Counted from the first letter of the stretch, positions 17,012 through 25,948 are shown. The stretch is 47,547 nt of DNA from Caldilineaceae bacterium SB0664_bin_27 (GCA_009838625.1 VXRG01000023.1:1-47547); one strand, 5' to 3'. Numbers and translations are program-made. The notes: generated by a model not told the origin, from the letters alone.

Positions 17012-18264
17012 TACCGTTGCCTTTTCCGATAGTGCCCGAACACCTTGCGAATCGCCGCAGAGATGTCAGCCGCGTCTTCATCGTCCATACTCGGCTGCAT
17101 TGAAAAGCTGAAACCCCGCCGCATCAACTTCTCCCCATTCGGGCACTCGATTAACCTGTAGTCCACCGGCTTTTCCCGATTATAGTCAAAAGGAAACCTG
17201 CTGCGGCCGTAACAGTTCGGCCCGGACAGGAATTCATTGCGATAAAGCGGTCCTTCCTTTCCCGACCCAATGTAAGGGCCGCCCGCGGGGATTCCCTCCT
17301 GGTTTAGCGCCTCCGCAAACTCCCAGGCGTCGCAATTCATCTTGTCGGTGTCCAGCGTCATGCCCAACACCCAGTGAGAGTGCCGGTCCCCTTTCCGCAC
17401 TCGTTGCGGCGTTATCTCCTCGATATCCTCTACCTGCTCCATGATCTGCTGTGCCGCTTGAATCTTCTTCTCGATGTAGCCGTCCACCTTCTTCAGCTGC
17501 GCAATCAGGACCGAAGCCATCAGGTCATTCAACTTGTAGTTTGGCGCCAAAAAATAGTTCGCGTAAGGCCGTCCCTCGAAAGGCCCGCCATTGCGCGGCA
17601 GCGCGCAATCGGAGAAGATCAGTGCCCGCTCCCACAACGTTTCGTTGTCGGACATGATTGCGCCGCCGCCGCCCGCCGAGAGATGCTTGCCCCCAAAGCT
17701 GAAGCCATTGATATCCCCCATCGAGCCGACCACCGTGCCCTGGTATTCAGCAAAGTGCGCCTGGCAGCAATCCTCCAGCAGGAAGATCTTATGCCGGTCT
17801 GCGATCTCGCGCAGCGCCGCCATATCACACGGGTTCCCGTAAAGGTGTACAGCGATTATGGCCCGCGTCCTCGGCGTTATCTTCGCCTCAACGTCCGCCG
17901 GGTCCAGCGTGAACGTGTCGTCTATGTCGGCAAATACCGGCACGCAGTTGTGCAGCAGAGTCCCTATGATGCTGCCCCCGGAAGTCCAGGGCGTGACGAT
18001 GATCTCGTCTCCCGGATCCGGATTGATTGCGCCGACGCATGTGTGCATCGCCGCGGTGCCCGAAGTCACAGTGACCACGTGGGCGACACCGTGCCGTGCC
18101 GCAAATGCCTCCTCAAACTGCCTGACCTTCGGCCCCTTGCCCAGCGCACCCGACCGGATCACCTCAGAAAGCGCCTCGATATCCTCGTCGCCAAAATAAT
18201 GACTGGGTCCAAAGGGAACTGTTCGGACCGGCGGCCCCCCATTAATCGCTAACTGTTCGCCCAT
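17011..18264 (-). CDS. DegT/DnrJ/EryC1/StrS-family PLP aminotransferase
   Basis: Sugar or cyclitol aminotransferase of 417 residues that moves an amino group, usually from glutamate or glutamine, to a keto sugar. The PLP lysine is K193 in FSFGGKHLSAGGGG; D165 and Q168 in LLEDCCQAH and the SGT phosphate-binding segment at 68-70 are in place. AAGGAG lies about 10 bases before the ATG. Its start overlaps the end of the upstream gene by 16 bases. Partners on the same strand include oxidoreductases that could supply the keto sugar and a glycosyltransferase that could use the amino sugar, a set like those of kanosamine-type pathways. It could also be an AHBA-synthase-like member. The aminotransferase assignment is firm; the product is not. 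Confidence 0.9.
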   Translation of the reverse strand: MGEQLAINGGPPVRTVPFGPSHYFGDEDIEALSEVIRSGALGKGPKVRQFEEAFAARHGVAHVVTVTSGTAAMHTCVGAINPDPGDEIIVTPWTSGGSIIGTLLHNCVPVFADIDDTFTLDPADVEAKITPRTRAIIAVHLYGNPCDMAALREIADRHKIFLLEDCCQAHFAEYQGTVVGSMGDINGFSFGGKHLSAGGGGAIMSDNETLWERALIFSDCALPRNGGPFEGRPYANYFLAPNYKLNDLMASVLIAQLKKVDGYIEKKIQAAQQIMEQVEDIEEITPQRVRKGDRHSHWVLGMTLDTDKMNCDAWEFAEALNQEGIPAGGPYIGSGKEGPLYRNEFLSGPNCYGRSRFPFDYNREKPVDYRLIECPNGEKLMRRGFSFSMQPSMDDEDAADISAAIRKVFGHYRKRQR

Positions 18265-19004
18265 GACAACCTCTCTCCTTCGCGCTTGACTCTGTCCTGT
18301 CTGTTCTCGCCCAGCAACCCCACTATGATTCCCAACAACTTCGCCGCATCGCGCGGCAACAGAAACGACTCGGTGTCCCGCGTAATTCTCTTCTGACCTC
18401 TCTCAAGAAGACCAAACTGCCAGATCGGCCCTGCCGTGACCAGACCGAATAACTGCGTCCGGACACCCTTTTCCGTCCCAAAACCTCCGACCCCGCCCCG
18501 GGCGGGACCGGTGCGATGGGCCTTTCGCGCCCGCCGTGGATGAACTGGTTCGACCTTCGGCATTGCCAGCTGCTCACTCAGAGCGACCATCTGGACGGTC
18601 AGCTTCCTGAATCCGCGCTCCAGCTCCTCGTTCATCACCCCGGCCACAACGAGGTCTTGCCTGCCCTCCAGCAGATAGTCCACCGTCCCGCTCAGCCGTC
18701 CGCCCGCAATCCCATACGCAATGTTCATCTTGAACCTGACCAGGTCGAGCGCTGCGAACAGCAGCGGCGTCACATAGTACGCGCGCGCAGTCGCTTCATT
18801 GGTCATCGGCACAAAGGGTAACCGCTCCCGCATCTGCGCACGCATCAACTCAACCTGCGCCGTGAAGGGCGTCTCCTCAACAGATTGTAATGACAAGGGG
18901 GCGCTGCGATAGCGGTAGCCTAAATCGGCAAGTATCTCTTCAGTCTCTAAATTTAGCTCAAGGACCTGGGAAAACGTATTCGTAGATCCTTCTTGGAGTA
19001 CCAT
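18249..19004 (-). CDS. PD-(D/E)XK nuclease-like protein with degenerate active site
   Basis: About 251 residues from the ATG at 19004, which has GGAG 5 bases upstream; the frame is open to 19169 but that part does not look like the family. The pattern follows a protein family common in Cyanobacteria and Chloroflexi: an N-terminal LADLGYRYRSAPLSL, then G-x-V-DYLL, a strand, E-LERGF-x-KL-x-x-QM-x-ALSEQ, and a C-terminal LFGLVTAGPIWQFGLLERG followed by LLGIIVGLL. In the family the strand carries E-A-K of the nuclease core; here it reads VVAGVMNEE, so the E-x-K pair is gone while the first aspartate stays. A basic stretch RRARKAHRTGPARGG interrupts the normal order. Probably a decayed or non-catalytic member. 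Family call is from memory of motif patterns. Confidence 0.6.
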   Translation of the reverse strand: MVLQEGSTNTFSQVLELNLETEEILADLGYRYRSAPLSLQSVEETPFTAQVELMRAQMRERLPFVPMTNEATARAYYVTPLLFAALDLVRFKMNIAYGIAGGRLSGTVDYLLEGRQDLVVAGVMNEELERGFRKLTVQMVALSEQLAMPKVEPVHPRRARKAHRTGPARGGVGGFGTEKGVRTQLFGLVTAGPIWQFGLLERGQKRITRDTESFLLPRDAAKLLGIIVGLLGENRQDRVKREGERLSWANS

Positions 19005-19955
19005 GAATCTCCAGCCCTGGCACACCATTTTCGGCCCGCCAGCCCGCCCCAGTCGCTTGGCCGTCGCCAACAACCGCGCTGCATAAGCCGAACGGAACCG
19101 TTGCTTCGCTTCCCAGAAAAATAGGAGTTGGCGCCATGACCGCGGCGCAACCTGCCTCCATCCTAGCAAAGCGACTGTCGTATGTCAAAGTGGAGCAAAA
19201 TTAGGGTGCATCCCGGATTTTTTAGAGGTCGTAGTCTGTATCGGGATTTTCAGGTCAAAAGGCGAGTAGAGAGTGGAGAGGAGCGAGGCGCGAGCGATGT
19301 GGGGCGACGCCTGGAGGGGGGAGCGCTGAAGGATTTACTCGCGTTTTGTCCGGTCTTTTGGGGGGACTCCCCGGTTCCATTCAACGGCTCAATTTAGAGA
19401 ACACTGAATGGCTTTGACGCATTTTGACACCATTTTGACACCATATTTCGCCTTTTTTGGGGGATCCCCCGTTTTTCTCGAAGGATCGACGGTGAATGCA
19501 CTGAAAGATGTTGTCAAGTTTGGACTGGTAACGTCTACTTCATACGCCGACAGTGATTCTTTGGTTCTGTTCATGAAGGGACCTCATACAGTGTACCCAT
19601 AAAGTCAATTTCGGTACTGCTCGACTACATTTCAGGACACTAAAGAGCTCTGTTCTGCTCGGAAGATGCTCGATCCCTGTTGTAGGATTGCCCTACTGTG
19701 CGCGGTTGTCCTGGTTTCAAGCCTCCTCCTGTCATTTGACAACCCATCCTCAAGCTATGACCGCCTCCGTCCTGAAATTTGGAAGCGGGATGAGCATGTT
19801 CTATCATTCCACGGTGCCCAAGCCATCCAAGTTCTACCCTAAATGCCCCAAGTTTGCACGGTTGCGTGCGCCTTCCGGACGAACACCCTTATAGTGTGGG
19901 GGTCGGCAGGACAGGTGCCTCGGCCGCAACGCTAATCACTTAGAGGAGACAAGAA
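19005..19955. other. 951-base gap with repeats and palindromes, no convincing gene
   Basis: Short open frames here have no ribosome site or recognisable content. The gap holds an 11-mer GGGTGCATCCC (19204-19214, also at 28695-28705), a tandem 11-base repeat (19420-19441) and two look-alike G/C palindromic blocks (about 19355-19378 and 19454-19477). It separates the minus-strand aminosugar-like block from the plus-strand transporter block. A TATAGT at 19890-19895 could be a -10 element for the first binding-protein gene, but no fitting -35 was seen. Confidence 0.55.
19420..19441. repeat. Tandem 11-base repeat
   Basis: CATTTTGACAC occurs twice head to tail without a gap, followed by CAT, in the gap before the sugar-binding-protein genes. 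A looser related copy (GGCTTTGACG) lies directly before it. Such direct repeats can be activator or repressor sites, but they lie about 515 bases before the next start codon. Confidence 0.6.
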
Positions 19956-21305
19956 ATGTCCAAACTTCAAACCCCTTCCCATCAAAACATGAGCCGTCGT
20001 GACATGCTGCGGCTTGCCGGAGTCGGTGCAGCGGGCGTCGCGCTTGCCGCCTGTGCAGCCCCCTCAGCCGCCCCTGACGCCGGCGGCGATTCTGCCCCCG
20101 CCATGGAGCCGGTAACCGTCATCGCCACCACCTCCATGCCCGTCAACACCTTCGACAACGCTCTAGAGCGTTCCATGGAGCGAATCCCCAACATCGCCAT
20201 GGAAGTCAATGCCAATGGCTGGGGCGAAGGCGGCTGGGACGGCTACTCCGACACGCTCCTGACCCGCATCGCCGGCGGCGAACAGATCGACGTCATCATG
20301 ATCGCAATCGAAGGCCTCAGGCTGCTCACGGCAAAGAATGTCCTCGTAGCCCTGGACGACTTCCTCGCCGCAGATGAGCCCGCCAATGACATCCTCCAGA
20401 ACGACGTCCACGTCACCCTGCGCGAAATGCTCCAGGTCGACGGCAAACAGTACGAGTACCCCTTCTCCTGGAACAACATGGTCATGTACTACAACACCGC
20501 CGTGTTCGAGGAAGAGGGGCTGGATCCGCCCTCGACCGACTGGACGTGGGACGATTTCCTGCAGACCTGTGTCAGTGTAGCCAACGTCACCGGAGGCGCC
20601 GACGACCGCTTCGCCTACTCCTTCTGGGGCGCCGGCATGTTCGGCATGTCCGCCTGGTACTTCAACAACGACGTTTCACCAATGTCAGACGACTGGATGG
20701 ACTCGAACCTGCTCGATCCCAAGGTAGCCGAAACGGTTCAGTTCCTGGCCGATCTCATCCTCGAGCACAGAGTCGCCCCCAACCCCGAAGGCTGGGATGA
20801 ATGGGCGCAGTTCCACGCCGGCAACCTTGTAATGCGCACCTGCGGCCGCTGGTGCATCGGCGGATCCCTTGAAGCAGAGTTCGAAACCTACGACATCCAG
20901 TATCAACCGCACCAGGCCGGTCCGCTCAAGACCGTGGCCGGCACCGACGGATGGGGCGTTTCCACCTCCAGTGAAAGCCCGCAGGAGGCCTGGGAGGTCG
21001 TCAAGCTCCTTTCCGACACCGATACCTCCATCGACATGGTGCAGCTCGGCGGTAACATCCCCGCGCTGCGCTCGGTCGCCGAAATGCCCGTCTTCGCCGA
21101 GTTCGGCCCGCCCAACACTGCGCTCTTCTACGAATCGCTCGACTTTGCAGCCACCGTGCCGTCGCCCACCAACTTCAACATCGTAGAGCCCATTCTGAAC
21201 CGGAACTACGCCACGATCTGGAATGGCGAACGCACGGTCGAGGAGGCGCTTCAGGCTGCCCACGACGAGTTGCAGCCCGAAATGGACAAACTCAAGCAGG
21301 CATAG
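19956..21305 (+). CDS. CUT1-type sugar ABC substrate-binding lipoprotein, copy A
   Basis: Extracellular family 1 binding protein of 449 residues. The N-terminus has a Tat-like twin arginine (SRRDMLRL) followed by lipobox LAAC near residue 33, so it should be exported folded and lipid-anchored. The mature part has the family blocks FPFSW-like (YPFSWNNMVMYYN), WTWDDF, YSFWGAGMFG and NRNYATIWNGERTVEEAL, typical for binding of oligosaccharides or glycosides. AGGAG lies 7 bases before the ATG. It is the first gene of a plus-strand run with a second copy, two permeases, a YesL-like protein and a GH116 enzyme. Twin arginine plus lipobox is frequent in Chloroflexota. Confidence 0.92.
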   Translation: MSKLQTPSHQNMSRRDMLRLAGVGAAGVALAACAAPSAAPDAGGDSAPAMEPVTVIATTSMPVNTFDNALERSMERIPNIAMEVNANGWGEGGWDGYSDTLLTRIAGGEQIDVIMIAIEGLRLLTAKNVLVALDDFLAADEPANDILQNDVHVTLREMLQVDGKQYEYPFSWNNMVMYYNTAVFEEEGLDPPSTDWTWDDFLQTCVSVANVTGGADDRFAYSFWGAGMFGMSAWYFNNDVSPMSDDWMDSNLLDPKVAETVQFLADLILEHRVAPNPEGWDEWAQFHAGNLVMRTCGRWCIGGSLEAEFETYDIQYQPHQAGPLKTVAGTDGWGVSTSSESPQEAWEVVKLLSDTDTSIDMVQLGGNIPALRSVAEMPVFAEFGPPNTALFYESLDFAATVPSPTNFNIVEPILNRNYATIWNGERTVEEALQAAHDELQPEMDKLKQA

Positions 21306-21863
21306 TCAGATCAATTCAGGGATGGCAGGTTGCGGGAGACACGGCGCCCCTTACGCCTCGACCTCTCGGTAGCCTGCCGTCCTTCTGCTCTCCCGCATAG
21401 CACATGCCATAACGCTAACAGTACTGTACCCCAAGCCAGATTCTCGATCCTGGCTGGCGTATAGTCCTTTCGCACGCGGCAGTCACGGACTCAAGCTTCT
21501 TCCTTCTGCTGAACCAAGACCCACAAGCAAAGACAACTACGCCCCCAAAAAATTTGGCAACGCGCCAAGCCTGTTTTATTATTTCCCCCAATCCGAAGTA
21601 ACGAGTCCCACTCTCTTTCCGCAAACCCGCCAGGTTCCGTTCGACCACCGATTGAGAACCGTTGAGAAACGTACGCGTGCGACAGCACACGAAGTGGCGC
21701 TGTCCATCTGTCTGCAGTAGCGAAAGTTGCATGTCCTGTTACCTTGGTGCCTGGACCAATCACGGCCCCTTGAAATCAGCTAACGCGACCCACATCATCT
21801 GGTGGAACAGGGCCAGTCTCCCTAACCCCAACTCGCCAACCAAGCTTTTTTAGGAGACGAAGT
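21306..21863. other. 558-base gap between the duplicated binding-protein genes
   Basis: It starts with an imperfect hairpin (GGCAGG at 21324-21329 with CCTGCC at 21373-21378), which may end or stabilise the transcript of copy A. The rest shows no gene, and does not resemble the leader of copy A. GGAGA lies about 8 bases before the ATG of copy B. A separate promoter for copy B is possible but not identified. Confidence 0.45.
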
Positions 21864-23213
21864 ATGTCCAGACAACCCACACTATCCCATCAAAACATGA
21901 GCCGTCGCGACATGCTGCGGCTTACAGGTGTTGGCGCAGCCGGCGTCGCGCTCGCGGCCTGTGCAGCCCCCGCAGCCGCCCCTGCCTCCGGCGGCGACTC
22001 CGCCCCCGCCATGGAGCCGGTCACTATCATCGCCACCACCGGCATGCCCGTCAACACCTTCGACAATGCCCTGGAACGGTCCCTTGAAAGGCTCCCCAAC
22101 ATCGCTATGGAGGTAAACGCCAACAGCTGGGGCGAAGGCGGCTGGGACGGCTACTCCGACACAATGCTGACCCGCATCGCCGGCGGCGAACAGATCGACG
22201 TCATCATGATCGCCATCGAAGGGCTCAGACTCCTCACTGCCAAGAACGTCCTCGTGGAGCTGGACGACTTCTTCGCCGCAGATGAGCCCGCCAATGACAT
22301 CCTCCATAACGACATCCACGTCACCCTGCGCGAAATGCTCCAGGTCGATAGCAAGCAATACTTGTTCCCCTTCTCCTGGAACAACATGGTCATGTACTAC
22401 AACACCGCCATCTTCGAAGAAGAGGGACTGGATCCGCCCCCGACCGACTGGACGTGGGACGATTTCCTCCAAACCTGTCACCAGGTCGCCAACGTCACCG
22501 GCGGCGCCGATGACCGCTTCGCCTACTCCTTCTGGGGCGCCAGCATGTTCGGCATGTGCGCCTGGTACTTCAACAATGACGCCTCACCAATTTCGGATGA
22601 CTGGTTGGACTCCAACCTGCTCGACCCCAAGGTCGCCGAGACACTTCAGTTTCTGGCCGATCTGATCCTCGAGCACAAAGTCGCCCCCAATCCCGAAGGC
22701 TGGGATGAATGGGCACAGTTCCACGCCGGCAACCTTGTCATGCGCACCTGCGGCCGCTGGTGCATCGCCGGCTCCCTCGAAGCAGAGTTCGATACCTACG
22801 ACATCCAGTATCAGCCGCACAACGCCGGTCCGCTCAAGACCGTGGCCGGCACCGAAGGCTGGGGCGTCTCCACCTCCAGTGAGAACCCGGAAGAGGCCTG
22901 GGAGGTCGTCAAGCACCTTGCCCACTCCGACACCTCCATCGACTTGGTCAAGGTCGGCGGTAGCATCCCCGCCCTGCGCTCGGTCTCCGAAATGCCCGTC
23001 TTCGCCGAGTACGGCCCGGCCAACACCGCGCTCTTCTACGAATCGCTCGACGTCGCAGCCACCGTGCCGTCGCCCACAAACTTCAATATCGTCGAACCAA
23101 TCCTCAACCGGAACTACGCCACCATCTGGAATGGCGAACGATCGGTCGAAGAGGCGATGCAGGCTGCCCACGCCGAGCTGCAGCCCGAAATGGACAAGCT
23201 CAAGCAGGCATAA
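21864..23213 (+). CDS. CUT1-type sugar ABC substrate-binding lipoprotein, copy B
   Basis: Same length (449 residues) and about nine in ten residues identical to copy A, including Tat-like and lipobox signals. The changes cluster in a few places: QYEYPF to QYLFPF, CVSVANV to CHQVANV, GAGMFGMSAW to GASMFGMCAW, and KLLSDTDTSIDMVQLGGNI to KHLAHSDTSIDLVKVGGSI. The aromatic and polar changes around the first and third could touch the ligand pocket, giving two related specificities for one permease pair. It lies 102 bases before the first permease, so it is the copy most directly co-transcribed with it. The coding parts match closely while the flanks do not, showing purifying selection after a tandem duplication. 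Confidence 0.92.
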   Translation: MSRQPTLSHQNMSRRDMLRLTGVGAAGVALAACAAPAAAPASGGDSAPAMEPVTIIATTGMPVNTFDNALERSLERLPNIAMEVNANSWGEGGWDGYSDTMLTRIAGGEQIDVIMIAIEGLRLLTAKNVLVELDDFFAADEPANDILHNDIHVTLREMLQVDSKQYLFPFSWNNMVMYYNTAIFEEEGLDPPPTDWTWDDFLQTCHQVANVTGGADDRFAYSFWGASMFGMCAWYFNNDASPISDDWLDSNLLDPKVAETLQFLADLILEHKVAPNPEGWDEWAQFHAGNLVMRTCGRWCIAGSLEAEFDTYDIQYQPHNAGPLKTVAGTEGWGVSTSSENPEEAWEVVKHLAHSDTSIDLVKVGGSIPALRSVSEMPVFAEYGPANTALFYESLDVAATVPSPTNFNIVEPILNRNYATIWNGERSVEEAMQAAHAELQPEMDKLKQA

Positions 23214-23230
23214 CTGCCCCCACTTAGATA

Positions 23231-23295
23231 TGTCAGGTTGCCGGCGGCAAGGGATTCATGGACCCCCTTCCGCCCGGCAACTCGCTATACTGACC
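23231..23295 (+). terminator. Imperfect hairpin between binding-protein and permease genes
   Basis: TGTCAGGTTGCCGG (23231-23244) can pair, with bulges, with CCGGCAA near 23274 and CTGACC ending near 23295. There is no T-run. Hairpins at this place in sugar ABC operons often protect the binding-protein mRNA and lower permease expression; this role is inferred. Confidence 0.4.
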
Positions 23296-23314
23296 TGTCC
23301 GGATAGGACTACCC

Positions 23315-24256
23315 ATGACTTCAACAGCGCTGCCTGACGACGGAATCGACAGGCAGGCCAACCCCCAAAAGGGGACCACTCTGGCTCAGCGTGAAGCATG
23401 GGCCGGCTATCTCTTTGCCACCCCCGCCCTGCTCGGGCTCCTGGCATTCACCGTACTGCCTATCGGCGCCTCCCTTGTCCTCATCTTTCTGCATTACGAC
23501 CTCCTGACGCCGCCAAAGTGGGCCGGCGTCGAGAACGTCACCCGGCTCACGACCGATTCCAGGATGTTCAAAATCTACTGGAACTCCCTGCGGCTCACGG
23601 TCGGCGCCACCTTCCTCAACAATGTCCTCGGCCTCCTCTTGGCCGTGGGCCTCAATCGCGCCATGCCCTGGGGCCTTCGCTATCTCCTCCGCACCTCCAT
23701 CTTCTTCCCGGTCATGACCACGACCGCTTCCCTGGCCGTTGTCTGGCGCTTCCTCCTGACCCAGGACCGGGGCGTCGTCAACTTCCTAATCGGCCAGATC
23801 GGTCTGGACCCAGTACCCTGGCTCAGCAGCTCAGCCTGGGCTCTCGTCTCCGCCATGATCTACGATGTCTGGAAGGCCTGCGGTTATCTGATGGTCATCT
23901 ACCTGGCCGGCCTCCAGGGCATTCCCGCCGTCTACTACGAAGCCGCCCGCATCGACGGCGCCGGATTCTGGCAACAGTTCCGTAATGTAACGCTCCCTCT
24001 CATCTCGCCCACAGCCTTCTTTGCCATTGTCATCTCTCTCATCGGCGCATTTCAGATCTTCGACAACGTCTATGTACTCACCGAAGGCGGCCCGGGGGAC
24101 GCCTCCCGCGTTATCGCCATGTATATCTACGAAAAGGCATTCCGCGGCTTCGAGATGGGCTACGCATCCGCCGTCTCCTTTACCCTGTTTGTCATCCTGA
24201 TCACGCTCACACTGCTGCAATTTCTCGGCGCACGGCGCTGGGTTCACTATGAATAA
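23315..24256 (+). CDS. CUT1 sugar ABC transporter permease, MalF/UgpA type
   Basis: Inner-membrane permease of 313 residues with about six hydrophobic segments: the first at LFATPALLGLLAFTVLPIGA, others at LNNVLGLLLAVGL, SIFFPVMTTTASLAVVWRFL, LVSAMIYDVWKACGYLMVIY, FFAIVISLIGAFQIF and a last at AVSFTLFVILITLTLLQFLG. The coupling EAA loop is YYEAARIDGAGFWQQFRNVTLPLI, which contacts the ATPase. It follows copy B of the binding protein by 101 bases and precedes the MalG-type permease by 57. No ATPase gene lies nearby, so it must borrow one from elsewhere, as MsiK-type ATPases do. Confidence 0.93.
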   Translation: MTSTALPDDGIDRQANPQKGTTLAQREAWAGYLFATPALLGLLAFTVLPIGASLVLIFLHYDLLTPPKWAGVENVTRLTTDSRMFKIYWNSLRLTVGATFLNNVLGLLLAVGLNRAMPWGLRYLLRTSIFFPVMTTTASLAVVWRFLLTQDRGVVNFLIGQIGLDPVPWLSSSAWALVSAMIYDVWKACGYLMVIYLAGLQGIPAVYYEAARIDGAGFWQQFRNVTLPLISPTAFFAIVISLIGAFQIFDNVYVLTEGGPGDASRVIAMYIYEKAFRGFEMGYASAVSFTLFVILITLTLLQFLGARRWVHYE

Positions 24257-24313
24257 CGGCCTGCCACACTCAACGCGGCCCCACCAAACGACTTCCGACA
24301 AAAGACCAGTCTG

Positions 24314-25207
24314 ATGGCAACGACAACAGGTCCCGCCGCCGAGCCGGTTACAATCCGCAGAACCTATAGAAAGTCCGCCTGGCTCCGGCTCGGCGAGGCC
24401 CTCCTCTGGCTGCTCCTGATCGGCGTCGCCATCATCGAGATCGCACCCATCAGCTGGATGTTCTCTACCTCGCTGCGCGATCCCAAGAACTCCTTCGATC
24501 TCCCGCCCGACTTCTGGCCCACTGCCCTGCACTGGCAGAACTATCTCGCCGTCATCAATTCTCCCGACATCGAGTTCATGCTGTTCTTCTGGAACAGCCT
24601 CAAGATCGCGCTCATCGTCACCGCCGCCCAGCTCCTCACCTGCTCGATGGCGGGCTACGCCTTCGGCCGCCTGCGCTTCTTCGGTCGCGACATCCTCTTC
24701 GGGCTGTTCCTGGCCTCCCTGATGGTCCCCGCGACCGTGACCCTGATCCCTTCATTCATCATCATCCGCTCACTCGACCTCATGAACACGCACTGGGCCC
24801 TCATCCTCCCCAGTGTAACCAGCGCCTTCGGCGTCTTCCTCCTCCGCCAGCACTTCAAATCCTTGCCCGAAGAGCTCCTCGACGCCGCCAAAATCGACGG
24901 CGCCGGCTACTTCCGCGTCTACTGGCAGATCCTGCTGCCCTTGACCGGTCCCGCCCTCTCTGCCCTCGGCATCTTCACCTTTCTCGCCTCCTGGAATAAC
25001 TTTGTCGGCCCCCTGCTCTTCCTGCGCGACTGGGACAAATTCACCTTCCCCATCGCCATCGCCACCATCCGCGGCTACATGGGCTCCGGCAATCAGTCCG
25101 AAGTCCTCGCCGGCATCATGATCTCCATCTTTCCACTCCTCGTCTTCTTTCTGCTGGCGCAGCGTTGGATCGTACAGGGCGCGGCCATCACCGGTCTGAA
25201 AGGATGA
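24314..25207 (+). CDS. CUT1 sugar ABC transporter permease, MalG/UgpE type
   Basis: Second permease of 297 residues, starting with a cytoplasmic lead and the first membrane segment LLWLLLIGVAIIEIAPISWM. The EAA loop LLDAAKIDGAGYFRVYWQILLPL is present, and the C-terminal membrane segment ends in GAAITGLKG, typical of MalG-type proteins. Its stop codon overlaps the next start by four bases (ATGA at 25204-25207), which indicates translational coupling. Together with the MalF-type partner it forms the channel for the sugar taken up by the two binding proteins. Confidence 0.93.
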   Translation: MATTTGPAAEPVTIRRTYRKSAWLRLGEALLWLLLIGVAIIEIAPISWMFSTSLRDPKNSFDLPPDFWPTALHWQNYLAVINSPDIEFMLFFWNSLKIALIVTAAQLLTCSMAGYAFGRLRFFGRDILFGLFLASLMVPATVTLIPSFIIIRSLDLMNTHWALILPSVTSAFGVFLLRQHFKSLPEELLDAAKIDGAGYFRVYWQILLPLTGPALSALGIFTFLASWNNFVGPLLFLRDWDKFTFPIAIATIRGYMGSGNQSEVLAGIMISIFPLLVFFLLAQRWIVQGAAITGLKG

Positions 25208-25881
25208 CGACGCAGCAAGGCATCACCCCCGGTACATACGTCGTTCAGGTCGGACAGACCCTTTGGGAAAACCTGCCCCAGCTGCTTTGGGGTGCTCTGC
25301 TCTTCACTCTCGTCTGCATACCTGCCTCCTTCCTCTTCACGCTGGGACTGTTCATCCCCACACTCCTTGTAGCCTCCATCACCATCGGCCCAGCCTGGAC
25401 CGCACTGCTGGCCTTTGAGACGCGCCTCCTTCAGGGAAGAGTGCCGCGGCAATACTCACTCTTTGACGACTTCCGTCAGTGCTGGCGTCAAAGCGCCCTG
25501 CTGAGCCTCCTGACGATTTTCCCTCTGCTCGCTCTGATAACAACACTGCCCGCCCTGCAGACCGAACCGGTTGCCCCTATCGTGTGGCTAGGCCTGGCCG
25601 CCGATCTCTTGGGATGCGCAGTCATGGCAACACTCTCCTTCTACGCCTTCCCCAGTCTGGCCCAGCACCCGGACCAAGGCGTCCGCGCCTGCATCCGCGA
25701 TGCACTGATCCTGGCCGGTCGCCATCCCGCCAACAGCCTCGGCCTGCTCGCCATAGGCATCCTCTTCAGTTTCTGCATCGCCTACATCAGCCTGGCCCTG
25801 CTCCTGCTCCTGCCAACCGCCTACGCCCTCTTCATCGCTGCCAACTACCTCCTCGTCCTCCAAAAAGAGGCGCCAACATAG
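25204..25881 (+). CDS. DUF624/YesL-like small membrane protein
   Basis: Integral membrane protein of 225 residues with about six hydrophobic stretches (LLWGALLFTLVCIPASFLF, TLLVASITIGPAWTALLAF, ALLSLLTIFPLLALI, VWLGLAADLLGCAVMATLSF, LGLLAIGILFSFCIAYISLA, LLLLPTAYALFIAANYLL). YesL/DUF624 proteins often accompany CUT1 sugar transporters in Gram-positive and Chloroflexota genomes, but their task is unknown; a role in transporter assembly or regulation has been suggested only by context. The start at 25204 overlaps the permease stop; a start 39 bases earlier would reach into the permease and is less likely. Family assignment is by length, hydrophobic pattern and neighbourhood, not by a firm motif. 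Confidence 0.65.
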   Translation: MTTQQGITPGTYVVQVGQTLWENLPQLLWGALLFTLVCIPASFLFTLGLFIPTLLVASITIGPAWTALLAFETRLLQGRVPRQYSLFDDFRQCWRQSALLSLLTIFPLLALITTLPALQTEPVAPIVWLGLAADLLGCAVMATLSFYAFPSLAQHPDQGVRACIRDALILAGRHPANSLGLLAIGILFSFCIAYISLALLLLLPTAYALFIAANYLLVLQKEAPT

Positions 25882-25948
25882 ATTTTTCACCCGTCCGCGC
25901 ACCGCTTCTGTCGAACTAAGCAATACATGAGTTACATGCGGACAGACT

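Noticed and set aside
19182..19602. Two short plus-strand frames (71 and 64 codons) in the gap before the sugar-binding proteins
   Set aside because: No ribosome site, no family resemblance, and they run through repeats and palindromes.
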